From positions 189,407-253,406 of the forward strand of contig CAUYUJ010020704.1 in assembly GCA_963575745.1 (NCBI GenBank): 64,000 nucleotides of DNA, in the 5' to 3' direction. Below, piece after piece: positions 1 to 9,665 of the stretch (within the stretch, counting starts at the first letter, position 1; every line of letters begins with the position of its first letter). Under the pieces are notes generated by a model. The model was not told where the DNA came from, searched no databases, and was given only the letters and a program-made list of their open reading frames with translations. Both the position numbers and the translations under genes were made by a program. Source of the stretch: Prorocentrum cordatum. Taxonomy: Eukaryota; Sar; Dinophyceae; Prorocentrales; Prorocentraceae.

Positions 1-1434
1 GAGCGACCGAGCGGGGTCGACCGAGGCGCGAGCGGCGGGCGATCAAGAGCGGGCGCCGAGTGGCGGGGCGATCGCCAGACGGGGCCCGACTCGAACTCGC
101 GGCCGCCGCGGTGGCGCGCCAACTAAGGGGGCCGCTTGCAGTCAACGGCCTTCTTGCTCTTGTACCCCGCGGGGTCGTTATCCCCCAGGATGCGGAAGGC
201 GCGGCGCCCCTTCCGGCAACGGCGAAGCGCGGGAGCGAGGACGCCCGCGTAGAAATCGCAGGCTGCGTCGGCGCACCACAGGGTGGGCAGGTAGTGCCAG
301 ACGCGGACCTTGTTGTTCACGATGGCTGCGGCCACGTGAACCTTGGCGCCTGGGTTCACCCTGTTATGGTTCCCCTTCGGCTTCGTGAAAGGCTTGAGGA
401 CCTCGGGGGAGGGCCCGGCCAGCCGGCCCCCCGCCCGGCCCCCCCCCCCGCCCCTCGCATCCGAAAGAAACTACGCCAATAAAAACCCTCATACCAGAAA
501 GAAACGACGCCAAGAAAAACATGTCCGATCACCTGGACGGGGCCGATCAGACCCGATCAGACTTGGATCGCAGACATGGATCGGGGCAACGATCGGGGGC
601 GGAATCGGCATCTCGACTTCAGCGGCCCGGCGGCCCCCGCCCCCAGCCCCTGGGATCGCACTCGGGACCGAGAGTCGCGCCCCCTCTGCCTTGGTGCGAA
701 GGTGGCCGCGAACGCGACTCTTCTTTGCGTGCGTCTTCGCCCGCTTGGTCATGGGGATGGAGAACACCTTATTGTCGATGATGGCATCGACCTGGTGCGT
801 GAAATAGTTGCCCGGGAGCCGCTTCCACCCCGAACACGCGGCCGCGCGCTCCTCCGCCTCAGCGGAGCCGCGGAGCGGCTCCGCGCGGGGAGCGCGCCAG
901 GTGACCCCGAGGCGCTAGAAGTGCCTGGAGGCCGTGCCCTTGTGGACGTCGGAGACCCGCGCGGCCTTCATCACGTCCTTGAGGTGAACCTCGGCCTCGC
1001 CCTTGGCCGCCCGAATCAAACGAACCCGCGCGTTGTTCAAGGCGCGGAGCTTGACGGCCGTGAGCGTGGGCTTGCGGCCGCGAGTCTCCGCTGGGCCACG
1101 CCTGTGCGCGGCGCCCCGGAGGGCCCGGCGGAACGGTCGTCCAAATCGACTCGCCTACACTTTGCTTAGCCGCCAGCTGAGCTCTTAGGGACCTGGCTTC
1201 AAAGACAGTGTCCGTCACTGGTGAGTATGTACCTCGTCAGGTCCATATAATAGCGTCCTTCTCAAGGCCGGTTGAGCTGTTGAAAGCCGCTTGTGTGCGT
1301 TTGAAGGGCTTTGGCCGTCTAGGGTTTCTCTCCTGGTGGCCCTCTCGTGGCTTCTTGGGGAGCATCTGGGACCCATCGGGCGTAGAGGCGAAGAATTCAG
1401 CGGTCGAAGCTCCCTCTTGCGAGGTGGGCGCCAT
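1..1434 (-). pseudogene. Tc1/mariner-type transposase, unit 0 (broken, cut by window edge)
   Basis: This is the decayed copy of the transposase described at 37529-39068. The window begins inside its second intron, so the third exon with the last catalytic Asp lies outside. Exon 2 still encodes the block with the second catalytic Asp (here GDNDPAGYKSKK instead of EDNDPTGYKSKK). Exon 1 reads from the ATG at 1434, but the part encoding the first helix-turn-helix is replaced by about 250 bp of unrelated DNA (about 1145-1400). The copy at 14201-15849 has the same replacement, so the two form a subfamily distinct from units 2-4. The reading frame is broken and it is surely inactive. Confidence 0.8.
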
Positions 1435-1750
1435 CTGGGCCCGCGAACCGAAATAAGGGGTCCTAATGGCCTCGGGCGGGCTGAGGCCGATTGCTGCGTG
1501 ACGATTGAATGCCCAGTGGTATCTGAGCCAGGTGACACTGGAGGAAATCGATGTGACCGGAGCACGCGGCGGCATTCATAGTCTGGCGTCGCTCTTGACG
1601 CCGCCCTCAAGACGGGCGGCTTCGGGCAGCCTCAAAGTCCTTGCAGGGCGCCAACGGGAGAGCGCAACCCGTTGGGCAGCGGGGAGGGGGCCAGTCTTGC
1701 AGCGCAACCCATGCAGATGCCCGTAGCCGAAGATGCCATGGCAAATGAGT

Positions 1751-1993
1751 CCGCCGTTTGCGAAATAAACGCCCACGTGTGGAAGTACCGAGATCCCCGC
1801 CCCGCGCCCCGCATTTCAATGTTGGCCACCGAACACGCCGAAGGGGAGTGCGAATCGATGCGATTAAACTCCCACTTTAATGTTGTGACTCCAGCCTCGC
1901 CCGTCAACCTTGAATAACGGTGGAAATTCAATATTCCTTCGTCGTCTTGTTTCGAACCCTAAGGAAGGTCGTATAGATTCCGCAAACGTCGGT
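1751..1993. mobile_element. MITE with ~25-bp terminal inverted repeats, unit 0 (right end decayed)
   Basis: The left terminus matches the perfect 25-bp inverted repeat of the copy at 39379-39617 and begins CCGCCGTTTGCGAAATAAAC. The right terminus near 1962-1993 is degenerate. There is no coding capacity. Confidence 0.6.
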
Positions 1994-2036
1994 GCCCCCC
2001 CACGAGCGTCTCCAAGTTGACATCAGCGCTGTAACA

Positions 2037-2507
2037 TACACACACACATATATATATTTTGTGTATATAATATATGTGTGTAATATTTCCCCATATTCAT
2101 TATGTTCATTGTAATTTGTATATTGTGATGTTATATACAAACGTGTATACATAAAGTGTGTATGTACACCCTATTTGCACATCCATATGCCTTTCCCCTA
2201 TGTGTGCATACACCCATGCATACACGTACGTGCATGCATGCATTCACGCCGCCACGCAATCCGAGGCTATTCACGCGACGCTACCCGTGCGGAATCGTCC
2301 GGTGGCGACACAACGCTGATGACCCCCCTTACTCTCCCCTGCAGCTTCCGTCCACTCTGCCCTGTCTACCTCGTCTCGCACTTCTACCCCTTCGAGGCGT
2401 CATTTCCGCGCAAAGACGATGGATGCGCTGCCGGGTGCCACGCGCGCGCACGCGTAACCCCACTGGGCGGCGCCAGCGGCGCCCGCGCGCGCGTGCTCAC
2501 GGGAGTG
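2037..2507. repeat. AT-rich (TA/TG)n microsatellite and Rep 3' flank, unit 0
   Basis: A run of alternating TA, TG and CA steps (2037-2160) is followed by sequence nearly identical to 21200-21560 and 30510-30850, the stretch between microsatellite and Rep 3' end in other units. Homology stops abruptly at 2507 and resumes at 12411. Confidence 0.8.
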
Positions 2508-3120
2508 TCAGGTGTTGCGCCCACCAGGAAACAAAACGAGGGCCTCGACAAATTTGTTTTTGCATTTTTTCATGTATTTATTGGTGGCGTCAAACGCGGT
2601 CGTCGCCGATCGCTTGCCCTGATTTAGCGATTTCGGTCGACGGAGGCACGCGAATCGCGCGAGTTTCCTTCTCGGAACTGCTTCTGCCGTGTGCCGCGTT
2701 TTCATGGCGCACGTGCCGCGCCTTGCCCTTTCAGATTCAATCGCTCGTACTAGTGCGCGGGCCGCGTGCAGGCCGCAGTCCACGCGCGCTTGCGCGGCGC
2801 ACCGCAGCGCGCTTCGAAACGATGTTGGGCACAATGGCATTTTTAGCGCAACGCCGCGAAATTGTTAGCCACCTCGCGCGGGTGATGCCGAACGCACGCG
2901 AGTCCCACCGCATGTGCGCCGCCGGAGCTAATTTTCCGATTTCGGTCGTGAATAGTATCGCGGGCGTGTGTCAGGCGCCTTCGACGCGCCATGTAGGCCC
3001 GCGCCGTGCGCGCCCACGCATCATGTCAGAAACATATCAACTTACTACTTCCGCGTAATGCAGCGCGTGCGTTGCAACGCTGTTAGCCAAGGGCGCTGGT
3101 GCGTCGCCGAAAACCACAGC
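2508..3120. other. Insert left part, nothing recognised
   Basis: GC-rich DNA with CpG-rich stretches. Open frames cross it on both strands, but none has a recognisable domain. Confidence 0.5.
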
Positions 3121-3124
3121 CAGG

Positions 3125-3335
3125 TTCCCTTGGCAGGAGCCACCCTAAGGGGAGCCGCAAATGGTTCTCTCACGGTCCCGTTCGCAGCCGTTTGGTGGGG
3201 ATATCTCAAGCGGTGTGCTTGTTTTCTGTCCCAGCATCCTTCGCTCTCGGAGTAGATTTGGAGGATGTCTCGAGCGAGGCGCTCCATTTCACCCCCCCAG
3301 GTGGGCCAGATTTTGAGGATGTCTCGATCGGTGGC
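3125..3335 (-). repeat. R1 repeat, single copy
   Basis: One copy of a ~150-bp repeat whose core reads GAGGATGTCTCGAGCGAGGC on this strand. It is inverted relative to the R1 copies at 4180-4620 and 5850-6260. Confidence 0.7.
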
Positions 3336-3339
3336 CAGA

Positions 3340-4000
3340 CTCGTGGGCGCTGGTTTTCCTGGGGAAGCCACAGGAGGCTCCAACAGGTTCCAGGAGGCCC
3401 CAGGAGACCACATGAGGTCCCAGGATGAATCAGGATGCCACAGAAAGACCCAAGAGGCCACAGGATGCCCCAAGAGGCTCTAGGACGCCCCAGGAAGCTC
3501 CTGGAGGCTTCAGGAAGCCACAGGAGGCCCCAGGAGGCCAGAGGAAGCGCCAGGAGGTCTCCGGAGGGCAACAGGAGGCCCCGAGAGGCCCCAGGAGCAG
3601 GAGGCCTCAGAAGGCAACAGGGGTGGCTCCAATCCCATGTGTTTTACGTATGCTCTCATATATTGGGCCTCACCTGGGGCACGAATCCTTGATGTTATAC
3701 GTATGTTCCTATAGATTGTCCATCTCCTGTGTACTTATGTTCCTATAGGGCCTCTCCTAGGGCACGACTCCTTGGTGTTGTACGCGTGTTCCTATAGATT
3801 GCCCCTTTTTTCTGCGGCTCCAAGTCGCAATGTTTCATGTGCGACTGTTGCTATAGATTGGGCCTCTCATCGGGCACGAATCCTCCCTAGGAGGTCCCAG
3901 GAGGCCCCAGGGGGCCCAAAGAGGTTCCTGGAGGCCCCAAGAAGCCCCAGTAGGTCCCCAGGAGGCCCCAGGAGGCCCCAGGAGGACCCAGGGTCATGCG
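3340..4000. repeat. CAGGAGGCCCC-type minisatellite with an internal TATGTTCCTATAGATT repeat
   Basis: Imperfect 10-15-bp copies of CAGGAGGCCC fill 3340-3620 and 3885-4000. Between them (3630-3890) lie about four diverged copies of a ~75-bp block containing CCTATAGATTG and GGGCACGAATCC. No gene. Confidence 0.75.
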
Positions 4001-4179
4001 CAGAGACGCGCTCGTACTACTGAGGCTCATTCACACTCCAATTGATTCTCAGTTAGATTCATGACCAGACCGTCACAACTGAAACCCCTTTATACTCGAA
4101 AGTTTTTGCACCTAGATTCTCACGGCGGACAGGTCCATGGGAATAAATGCGCATATGGGGAGCCCCACGCAGTGAATAT

Positions 4180-4620
4180 TTGAATCCCCTTAGGGGGGTG
4201 ACAATGAGCGCCTCGCTCGAGACATCCTCCAAATCTGCTCCGGAAGCGAATGATGTCGGCACAACTAACAGGCAAACCCGCTTGTGACATCCCCACAAAA
4301 CGGCCGCGAACGGGACCGTGAGATAACCCCTCGGCGGCTCCTTAGGGACGTGAAAATGAGCGCCTCGCTCTAGACATCCTCCAAATCTGCTCCGAAAGCG
4401 AAGGATGTTGGAACAGAAAACAGGCAAGCCGCTGGAGACATCCCCACAGAACGGCCGCGAAGGGGGCCGTGAGATAACCATTGGCTGCTCCCCTAAGGGG
4501 GGTGAAAATTAGCGCCTCGCTCGAGACATCCTCTAAATCAGCTCCGATAGCGAAATATGTTGGGACAGAAAACAAGCAAACCGCTTGAGGCATCCCCACG
4601 AAACGACCGCGAACGGGGCG
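4180..4620 (+). repeat. R1 repeat, three tandem copies
   Basis: Copies start near 4208, 4351 and 4511 (spacing about 143-160 bp), each with GAGACATCCTCCAAATC and a downstream AACGGCCGCGAACGGGACCG block. Open frames on the minus strand here are repeat translations. Confidence 0.8.
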
Positions 4621-4624
4621 CGCG

Positions 4625-4790
4625 TGAGTCTCAGCATGAGTAAGTCTGAGCCGGAGCAGGTCTGAGTATAAGTAGGTATGAGTATGAGTAGGTATTTGTG
4701 TGTGAATATGTGTCTGAGTTAGTCTGAGTGTGAGTCAGTCTGTGCATGAGTAAGTCGGGGCATGAGGAGGAGAGGGCAGGAGAAGAGTAA
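4625..4790. repeat. TGAGTA/TCTGAG short tandem repeat
   Basis: Degenerate hexamer-like repeats of TGAGTA, TCTGAG and GTAGGT. Confidence 0.6.
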
Positions 4791-5032
4791 GAAGGAGTAG
4801 GAGGCGTCCAAGTAATAACAAAAAAAACATCTTAAGATATGGCGAAAGTGCAAACTGCACCAAACCCTCGATGGGGATTACCCGTCTGACATGCAACGCC
4901 ATCCGCGCGGGGCGAACATCACGCGGTGATAACGGACTGTGGCCCCAGTCGCACTGTAAAATCCAATCCGCGAGCTCCCATCGGGGAATCCAGGCGCGCG
5001 GCGTTCCCAGACTGACAGCACGCCCTGGAAAG

Positions 5033-5124
<92 letters not shown>
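5033..5124 (+). repeat. Poly(A) tract, 92 nt
   Basis: An uninterrupted run of 92 A. It is either a homopolymer expansion or the tail of a retroposed transcript. No recognisable gene body precedes it. Confidence 0.95.
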
Positions 5125-5125
<1 letters not shown>

Positions 5126-5149
5126 ATGTCGCATATTTAGAATGAGGGC

Positions 5150-5850
5150 GGCTCGGCCATACCAATCGTCGCAACTGCTCCCAAATGTGCCGCCCCCCCC
5201 CCATCGGCCCTATGTCATTCAAACGTCCTCTGCATTGATGCGAACTGCCATGGCGGCGCACACTGCCCCCAACGACGGCCGACACCGCTGAAGGTGATCA
5301 TTTTTCATAGAGACAATCACGATGCGACGGCCCATGCGGCCCAAAATGATTCACACCAACCCGAGGACAATCCAAGAGCTCCCAAAAAATACCGCGCGCT
5401 GTCAGCGAGGATGCTTTTCGGGCGCCATCACACTGATCAGACACAAGAAAATGAAAAGGAACGTCACGCTCTCGCCCTTCTGGGTATTAGAGCGCTCGGC
5501 ACCACCCGGAGAACCGCCCAAATCGCAGCAAAACGGCTGGAAAAGGGCCAGAGGAAATTGAATGCGGCATGACCCCTCCTCTTTGTTATCTTCTACCCCC
5601 CGTCGTCCCACTTCGCCATCGTACTAATCCCCTGCCTCCTCACGTTACCCCCCCTTTTCTCCTGTTATCCTCCTCCTCCTTCTCATCCTCCTTCGCCTTC
5701 GTCATCCTGGTGTTCTCCCACTCCCTCGCCCCCCTCAACCGCCCTCGTTATCCCTCCCCCCCTTTCCCCGTGTCATCCACGCTTTCCGCCTCATCCTCCT
5801 CCTCCTCGCCGCATTGCCCTTTCCCCCCCTCATTCGCGCGCGCCTCCCAT
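5150..5850. other. No gene; CTC-rich stretch at the right
   Basis: Nothing is recognised at 5150-5640. From 5640 to 5850 the plus strand is pyrimidine-rich with CTCCTCCTC runs. Confidence 0.5.
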
Positions 5851-6260
5851 TCCACGTTCGAGACATCCTCCAAATCTGTTCCGAAAGCGAAGGATGTTGG
5901 AACAGATAGCAGGGACACCGCTTGAGACATCCCAGCAAAACGGCCCCGAACGGGACCGTGAGATAAGCCCTGGCGGTTCCCCCTATGGGGGGTGAGAATG
6001 AGCGCCTCGCTTGAGACATCCTCCAAATCTGCTCCGACAGCGAAGGATGTTGGGACAGGAAACAGGCAAACCGCTTGAGACATCTCCACACAACGGCCGC
6101 GAATGGGACAGTGAAATAACACGTGGTGGTTTCCGTCAGGGGGGGCTGAAACCAGCGTCCCGCCTGAGACATCCTCACAGTCTGCTCTGGTAGCCAAGGA
6201 TGTTGGGACAGAAGACAGGCAAACCGCTTGAGGCACCCCCGCAAAACGGCCACGAACGGG
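5850..6260 (+). repeat. R1 repeat, three tandem copies
   Basis: Copies start near 5853, 6001 and 6151 (period about 150 bp), in the same orientation as those at 4180-4620. Confidence 0.8.
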
Positions 6261-6419
6261 GCGTGCGTGAGTCCCACCATGAATAAGTCTGGGTGGCGAT
6301 GAAGATTATGCATTCACGCAGGAGGATATCGATGGGCTCGGACAAGACCCTAAATTCTTGGATACATTTATGCTTTCGCCAGGCCCGCCGACGTGCCAGG
6401 ATCCATGCTGGATCAAGGT

Positions 6420-6760
6420 TCACGTGGCTGCGCCGCCTCATTTGGGCGTACCCCTCACACGTTTCGTGGTCTCAAATGGAGGTCCACCGAAGGCCCCAGT
6501 GGCATGGCCCCATGGCGGTACCGCCCATGCGGGCGCACCCCTCGCACGGCTCGCGGCCCCGCGTGGAGCTCACTCGAGGGCCCCAGTGGCAGGGTCTACA
6601 TGGCGGCTGCGCCCCATTGGGGCGCACCCTTCACTCGGTTCGTGGCCCCGCGTGGAGTACCACTAGAAGCCCCATTGGCGTGGTCGACATGGCGGCGCCG
6701 CCTCATCTTGGCGCGCTCCCCGCGCAATCGTGGCCCCATATGGTACCCGCAGCAGCATGT
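6420..6760 (+). repeat. R2 repeat, about four copies of ~85 bp
   Basis: Each copy holds ATGGCGGCGCCGC or a variant, then GGGCGCACCCCTC, a CGTGG block, and a GGCCCCAGTGG block. Related copies lie at 7800-8110 and 9545-9665. Confidence 0.75.
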
Positions 6761-7248
6761 GGTTGGTTATTTCGCCAGGCCTATTTTTGTCCTGGACCTG
6801 ACAGGCCTTTGCGGGGCCCCTTGGGGCGACCGCGGGGGCTCCTTGAGTTTCTTGACGTGCGCGGCCGCCCGATTTCAGGCGCAAGGGAGTTGAGTTGCGT
6901 CGCCTGTTTCCTGCGTCACGCGCGGGGCGGACTTCATGAGCTCTGTGCCCACAGAGCATCCTGCGTACGCCTGTGCTGCTGGCATCGAGATTACAGATTG
7001 GAGGCCAAAGGTGCCGTGATCACTTCGGCGCCCCCTGTGAGTGGATCCGTCGGGACACGTACTCCACGAGCAAATGTCTTTTCCCGTTCGTCATCATCTG
7101 CTCTTGCCGCCCCCCTCGCCCCCTCCGCGTTGTTTTTGCCTTGCCCTGGTTCGCGTTCCTTCTTGTTATCCTTCTGCGTTTTGCGCGTGCGCCCTTGCTG
7201 CCACATGACCCGTCTGCCTCCCTGCATCTATGCATTGCGGGCGGCGCC
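6760..7248. other. No gene recognised
   Basis: Mixed-composition DNA without domain-bearing frames. Confidence 0.4.
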
Positions 7249-7440
7249 CAGCCGACAAAAGAAACGATTGCCCCGACAGAATCGGCCGACAAAAAACCAA
7301 ACCTCCCCGACAAAAAAAACAAACGACAAAAAAAATCGGCCCGACAAAATGGGCCGACAAAAAAAAAAGAGGCGGCCCGACAAAAAAAAACGACGGGCGC
7401 GACAAAAAAATCGGACCGACCCAGGAAAGTGTCGCGACAA
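7249..7440 (+). repeat. CCGACAAAAA short repeat block
   Basis: About twelve irregularly spaced copies of CCGACA followed by A-runs, often as GGCCGACAAAA. The purine bias produces long spurious frames. Confidence 0.75.
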
Positions 7441-7799
7441 ATTCGTTCCTGGCTGTCGCTGCCGAGCGGATTCAGTGTAAATTCACAGTTAGGATGCACC
7501 CCCCGGAAATTTTGTTCAACGGTCCGGGTGGGCATTTTGTCGGTCAGTTTGGTTGGGCTGTTTGTCGGGGCGGTCTGGTGCGTCCACGAGGTCGTGCCGC
7601 GTTCGCCGGGCGATTCGCGGTCCTAGCGGGTTCGCAGTAGCATTGCGCGGCGAGGGGGGGGTGGGGGGACATGGCGGCGCGGCGGGGGAGGGAGAGGAGG
7701 GGGGGGGAAATTTGCAGGAGGAGGAGGAGGAATAATATGAGGAGGAGGAAGAGGGCGAGGGGACACGGTGGCGGGCACCCCCGCCTTCTTCTTGCTTGG
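7441..7799. other. No gene; GGA-rich stretch
   Basis: GGA/GGG-rich from about 7650 to 7765; otherwise nothing recognised. Confidence 0.4.
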
Positions 7800-8200
7800 T
7801 CCAGCCCTTCTGGGGTGGCGTCGTTCCCATAGGGAGCTCCACCGCAGATTTCGGCGGCACGGTCCACATGGCGGCGCCGCGCCATGTGGGCGCAGACTTG
7901 ACACGGTCCGTGGCATCACATGGCGTTCGAGGGGGGGCCCAGCGGCAGGGCCCACATGGCGGCGCCGCCTTGTTTAAGCGCACGCATCATCACGGTTCGT
8001 GGCCCCGCAGGGAGTTCCACCGAAGACTCCAGTGGCAAGGTCCACAAGGCGGCGCCGCTCCAGTTGGGCGTGCACTTCACACGCGGAAGTGGCGTTGCGA
8101 CGCGCGGAGGTGGCATTGCCACCCCGCCTCCGCCGGAAACAATGTTAACAAATCGTGCGGCCAACAGCTCCGCTGACGGTGTTAACAATTCGTGTAGCGC
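7800..8200 (+). repeat. R2 repeats followed by an R3 repeat
   Basis: About three to four R2 copies (7800-8110) are followed by an R3 unit with GTTAACAAATCGTGC and a CCGC(A/T)GACGGTG block. Confidence 0.65.
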
Positions 8201-8339
8201 CCAGTCTGTTCCAGACCAACAAATTCTTGACGCTTCGCGTATCCCCAACAGCCCATGCAGTAACGATGCCCAGGCGAATGGGGGTGATCAGGGAAGTGGG
8301 GGGCATACAGAATAACAAAAGTCTGGGGAACCCGTCTTA

Positions 8340-9215
8340 CCCAAGACGGCGAGGATGGAGGATGAATCGGAGGACGATGAGGAGGAGGAACTCAAGGAGG
8401 AAAAGGGGGAGCGGGAGGAGGGTAGAGGGAGGAAGAGCAATAGGCGGATGAGGAGGAGGAGGAGGAGGAGCAGGAGCAGGACGAGAATGAAAAGGAGGAC
8501 GAGGAGAAGGGCGAGCAGAATGGCCAGAGGCCTCTTTGATGCCTCTCGGAGTCTCTTCGGGGGTCTCTTGGGGGCGTCCTGAAGGCCTCTTAGGGCGTCT
8601 TGGGAGCGTCTCGGCGGTCCCGGAGGCCTCTTGGGGCGTCTTGGGTGCCCCGGGGAGCCTCTCGGGGACCTCTTGGGGCCATGTTGGGGCCATCTTGGGG
8701 CCATCTTGGGGCCATCTTGGCGCCTTTTGGGGCCTCCTTGGCGCTTCTTAGGGCCATCTTGGAGTCGATCGATCAAAGAAGAGAGTGGGGTTAATTAGGC
8801 CTGCCTCTCTAGATCCTCTAAAATCGCCTCTTGGGCTCATCTCGAGGCGCTCTTGGAGCGCTCTTGGGCGCTCTTGGGGCCGTCTTGAGGCCATCTTGGG
8901 CCCCTCTTGGGGCTATCTTGGGCCCTCTTGGAGCCATCTTGAGGCCTCGGAAGGCCATCGGAAGCGAAAGGGTGAGTAAGCAACACGCATTGATGTTCCT
9001 TCGGTTTTTGAAGGATTTTGGCCTCTTGGAGGCCTCCTGGGGCACCTAGCTGGCCTCTCGGAGCCGTCCTGGGGCGGTTTTCGGGCCTACTGGAGCATCT
9101 TCGGAGCCGTCATGAGGCATCTGAGGCTAGCTTCTTGAGCAATCTTGGAGCTCATATTGGGCTCCCCGAGGCGCTCTTGGAGCCATCTTGGGCCATCTTG
9201 GACGCTCCAACTACC
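8340..9215. repeat. GGA-rich block and CTTGGGGCC minisatellite
   Basis: From 8340 to 8520 the plus strand is GGA/GAA-rich. From 8520 to 9215 short 10-12-bp units such as CTTGGGGCCAT and CTCTTGGGGC repeat, interrupted at 8770-8850 and 8960-9020. Confidence 0.75.
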
Positions 9216-9344
9216 CGCGAAACCTCCCGTCCAGGTCCAGTGGAGGGGGTAGGGGGAGGGGTAAACCCCTCCCCCAAGGGGAAGAAAGGGGGTTGGAAGA
9301 GGAAACTCCCCAAACCACCTACGCCCAGAGGGCTGGTGGGACTG

Positions 9345-9665
9345 CGCGGCGCCCAGGTTGTTACCACATCTTGCGGCGCCCAGGTGTTCGCACATCGTTT
9401 CGCGCCCAGGGTGTTAACAAATCGTGCCGCCAAAAACCCCGCAGACGGTGTTAACAAATCCTCTGGCCAAGAACACCGCAGACGGTCTTCACAAATCGTG
9501 CGCCGCCCCGCATGCGGTCTTCACAAATCGCGCGGCTACAACCCCAGCGCGCGGTTCGTGGACCCACAGGGGGGTCCACCGAAGGCCCCAGTAGCATCGT
9601 CCACATGGCGGCGCCACGTCACATGGACGCACCCCTCACACGGTCCGCGGCCCCACATGGTGCCC
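9345..9665 (+). repeat. R3 repeats (~40 bp) then one or two R2 copies
   Basis: Four to five copies of a unit with (G/T)TAACAAATCGTGC or TTCACAAATCG plus GCAGACGGT (9345-9545). An R2 copy with ATGGCGGCGCCACG follows. Confidence 0.7.

Noticed and set aside
2156-3058. 300-codon plus frame across the insertion edge
   Set aside because: It crosses the breakpoint at 2507/2508, so the fused reading is accidental, and no domain is seen.
4735-5127. Frame with a long poly-Phe or poly-Lys stretch
   Set aside because: Translation of the 92-nt poly(A) tract.
6293-7480. 395-codon plus frame
   Set aside because: It spans the R2 repeats and the CCGACAAAA block; several frames are open simultaneously and none shows a domain.
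8288-8776. Minus-strand frame with repeated PKRPP/APRWPQ-like motifs
   Set aside because: Translation of the CTTGGGGCC minisatellite; all frames are open because of composition.
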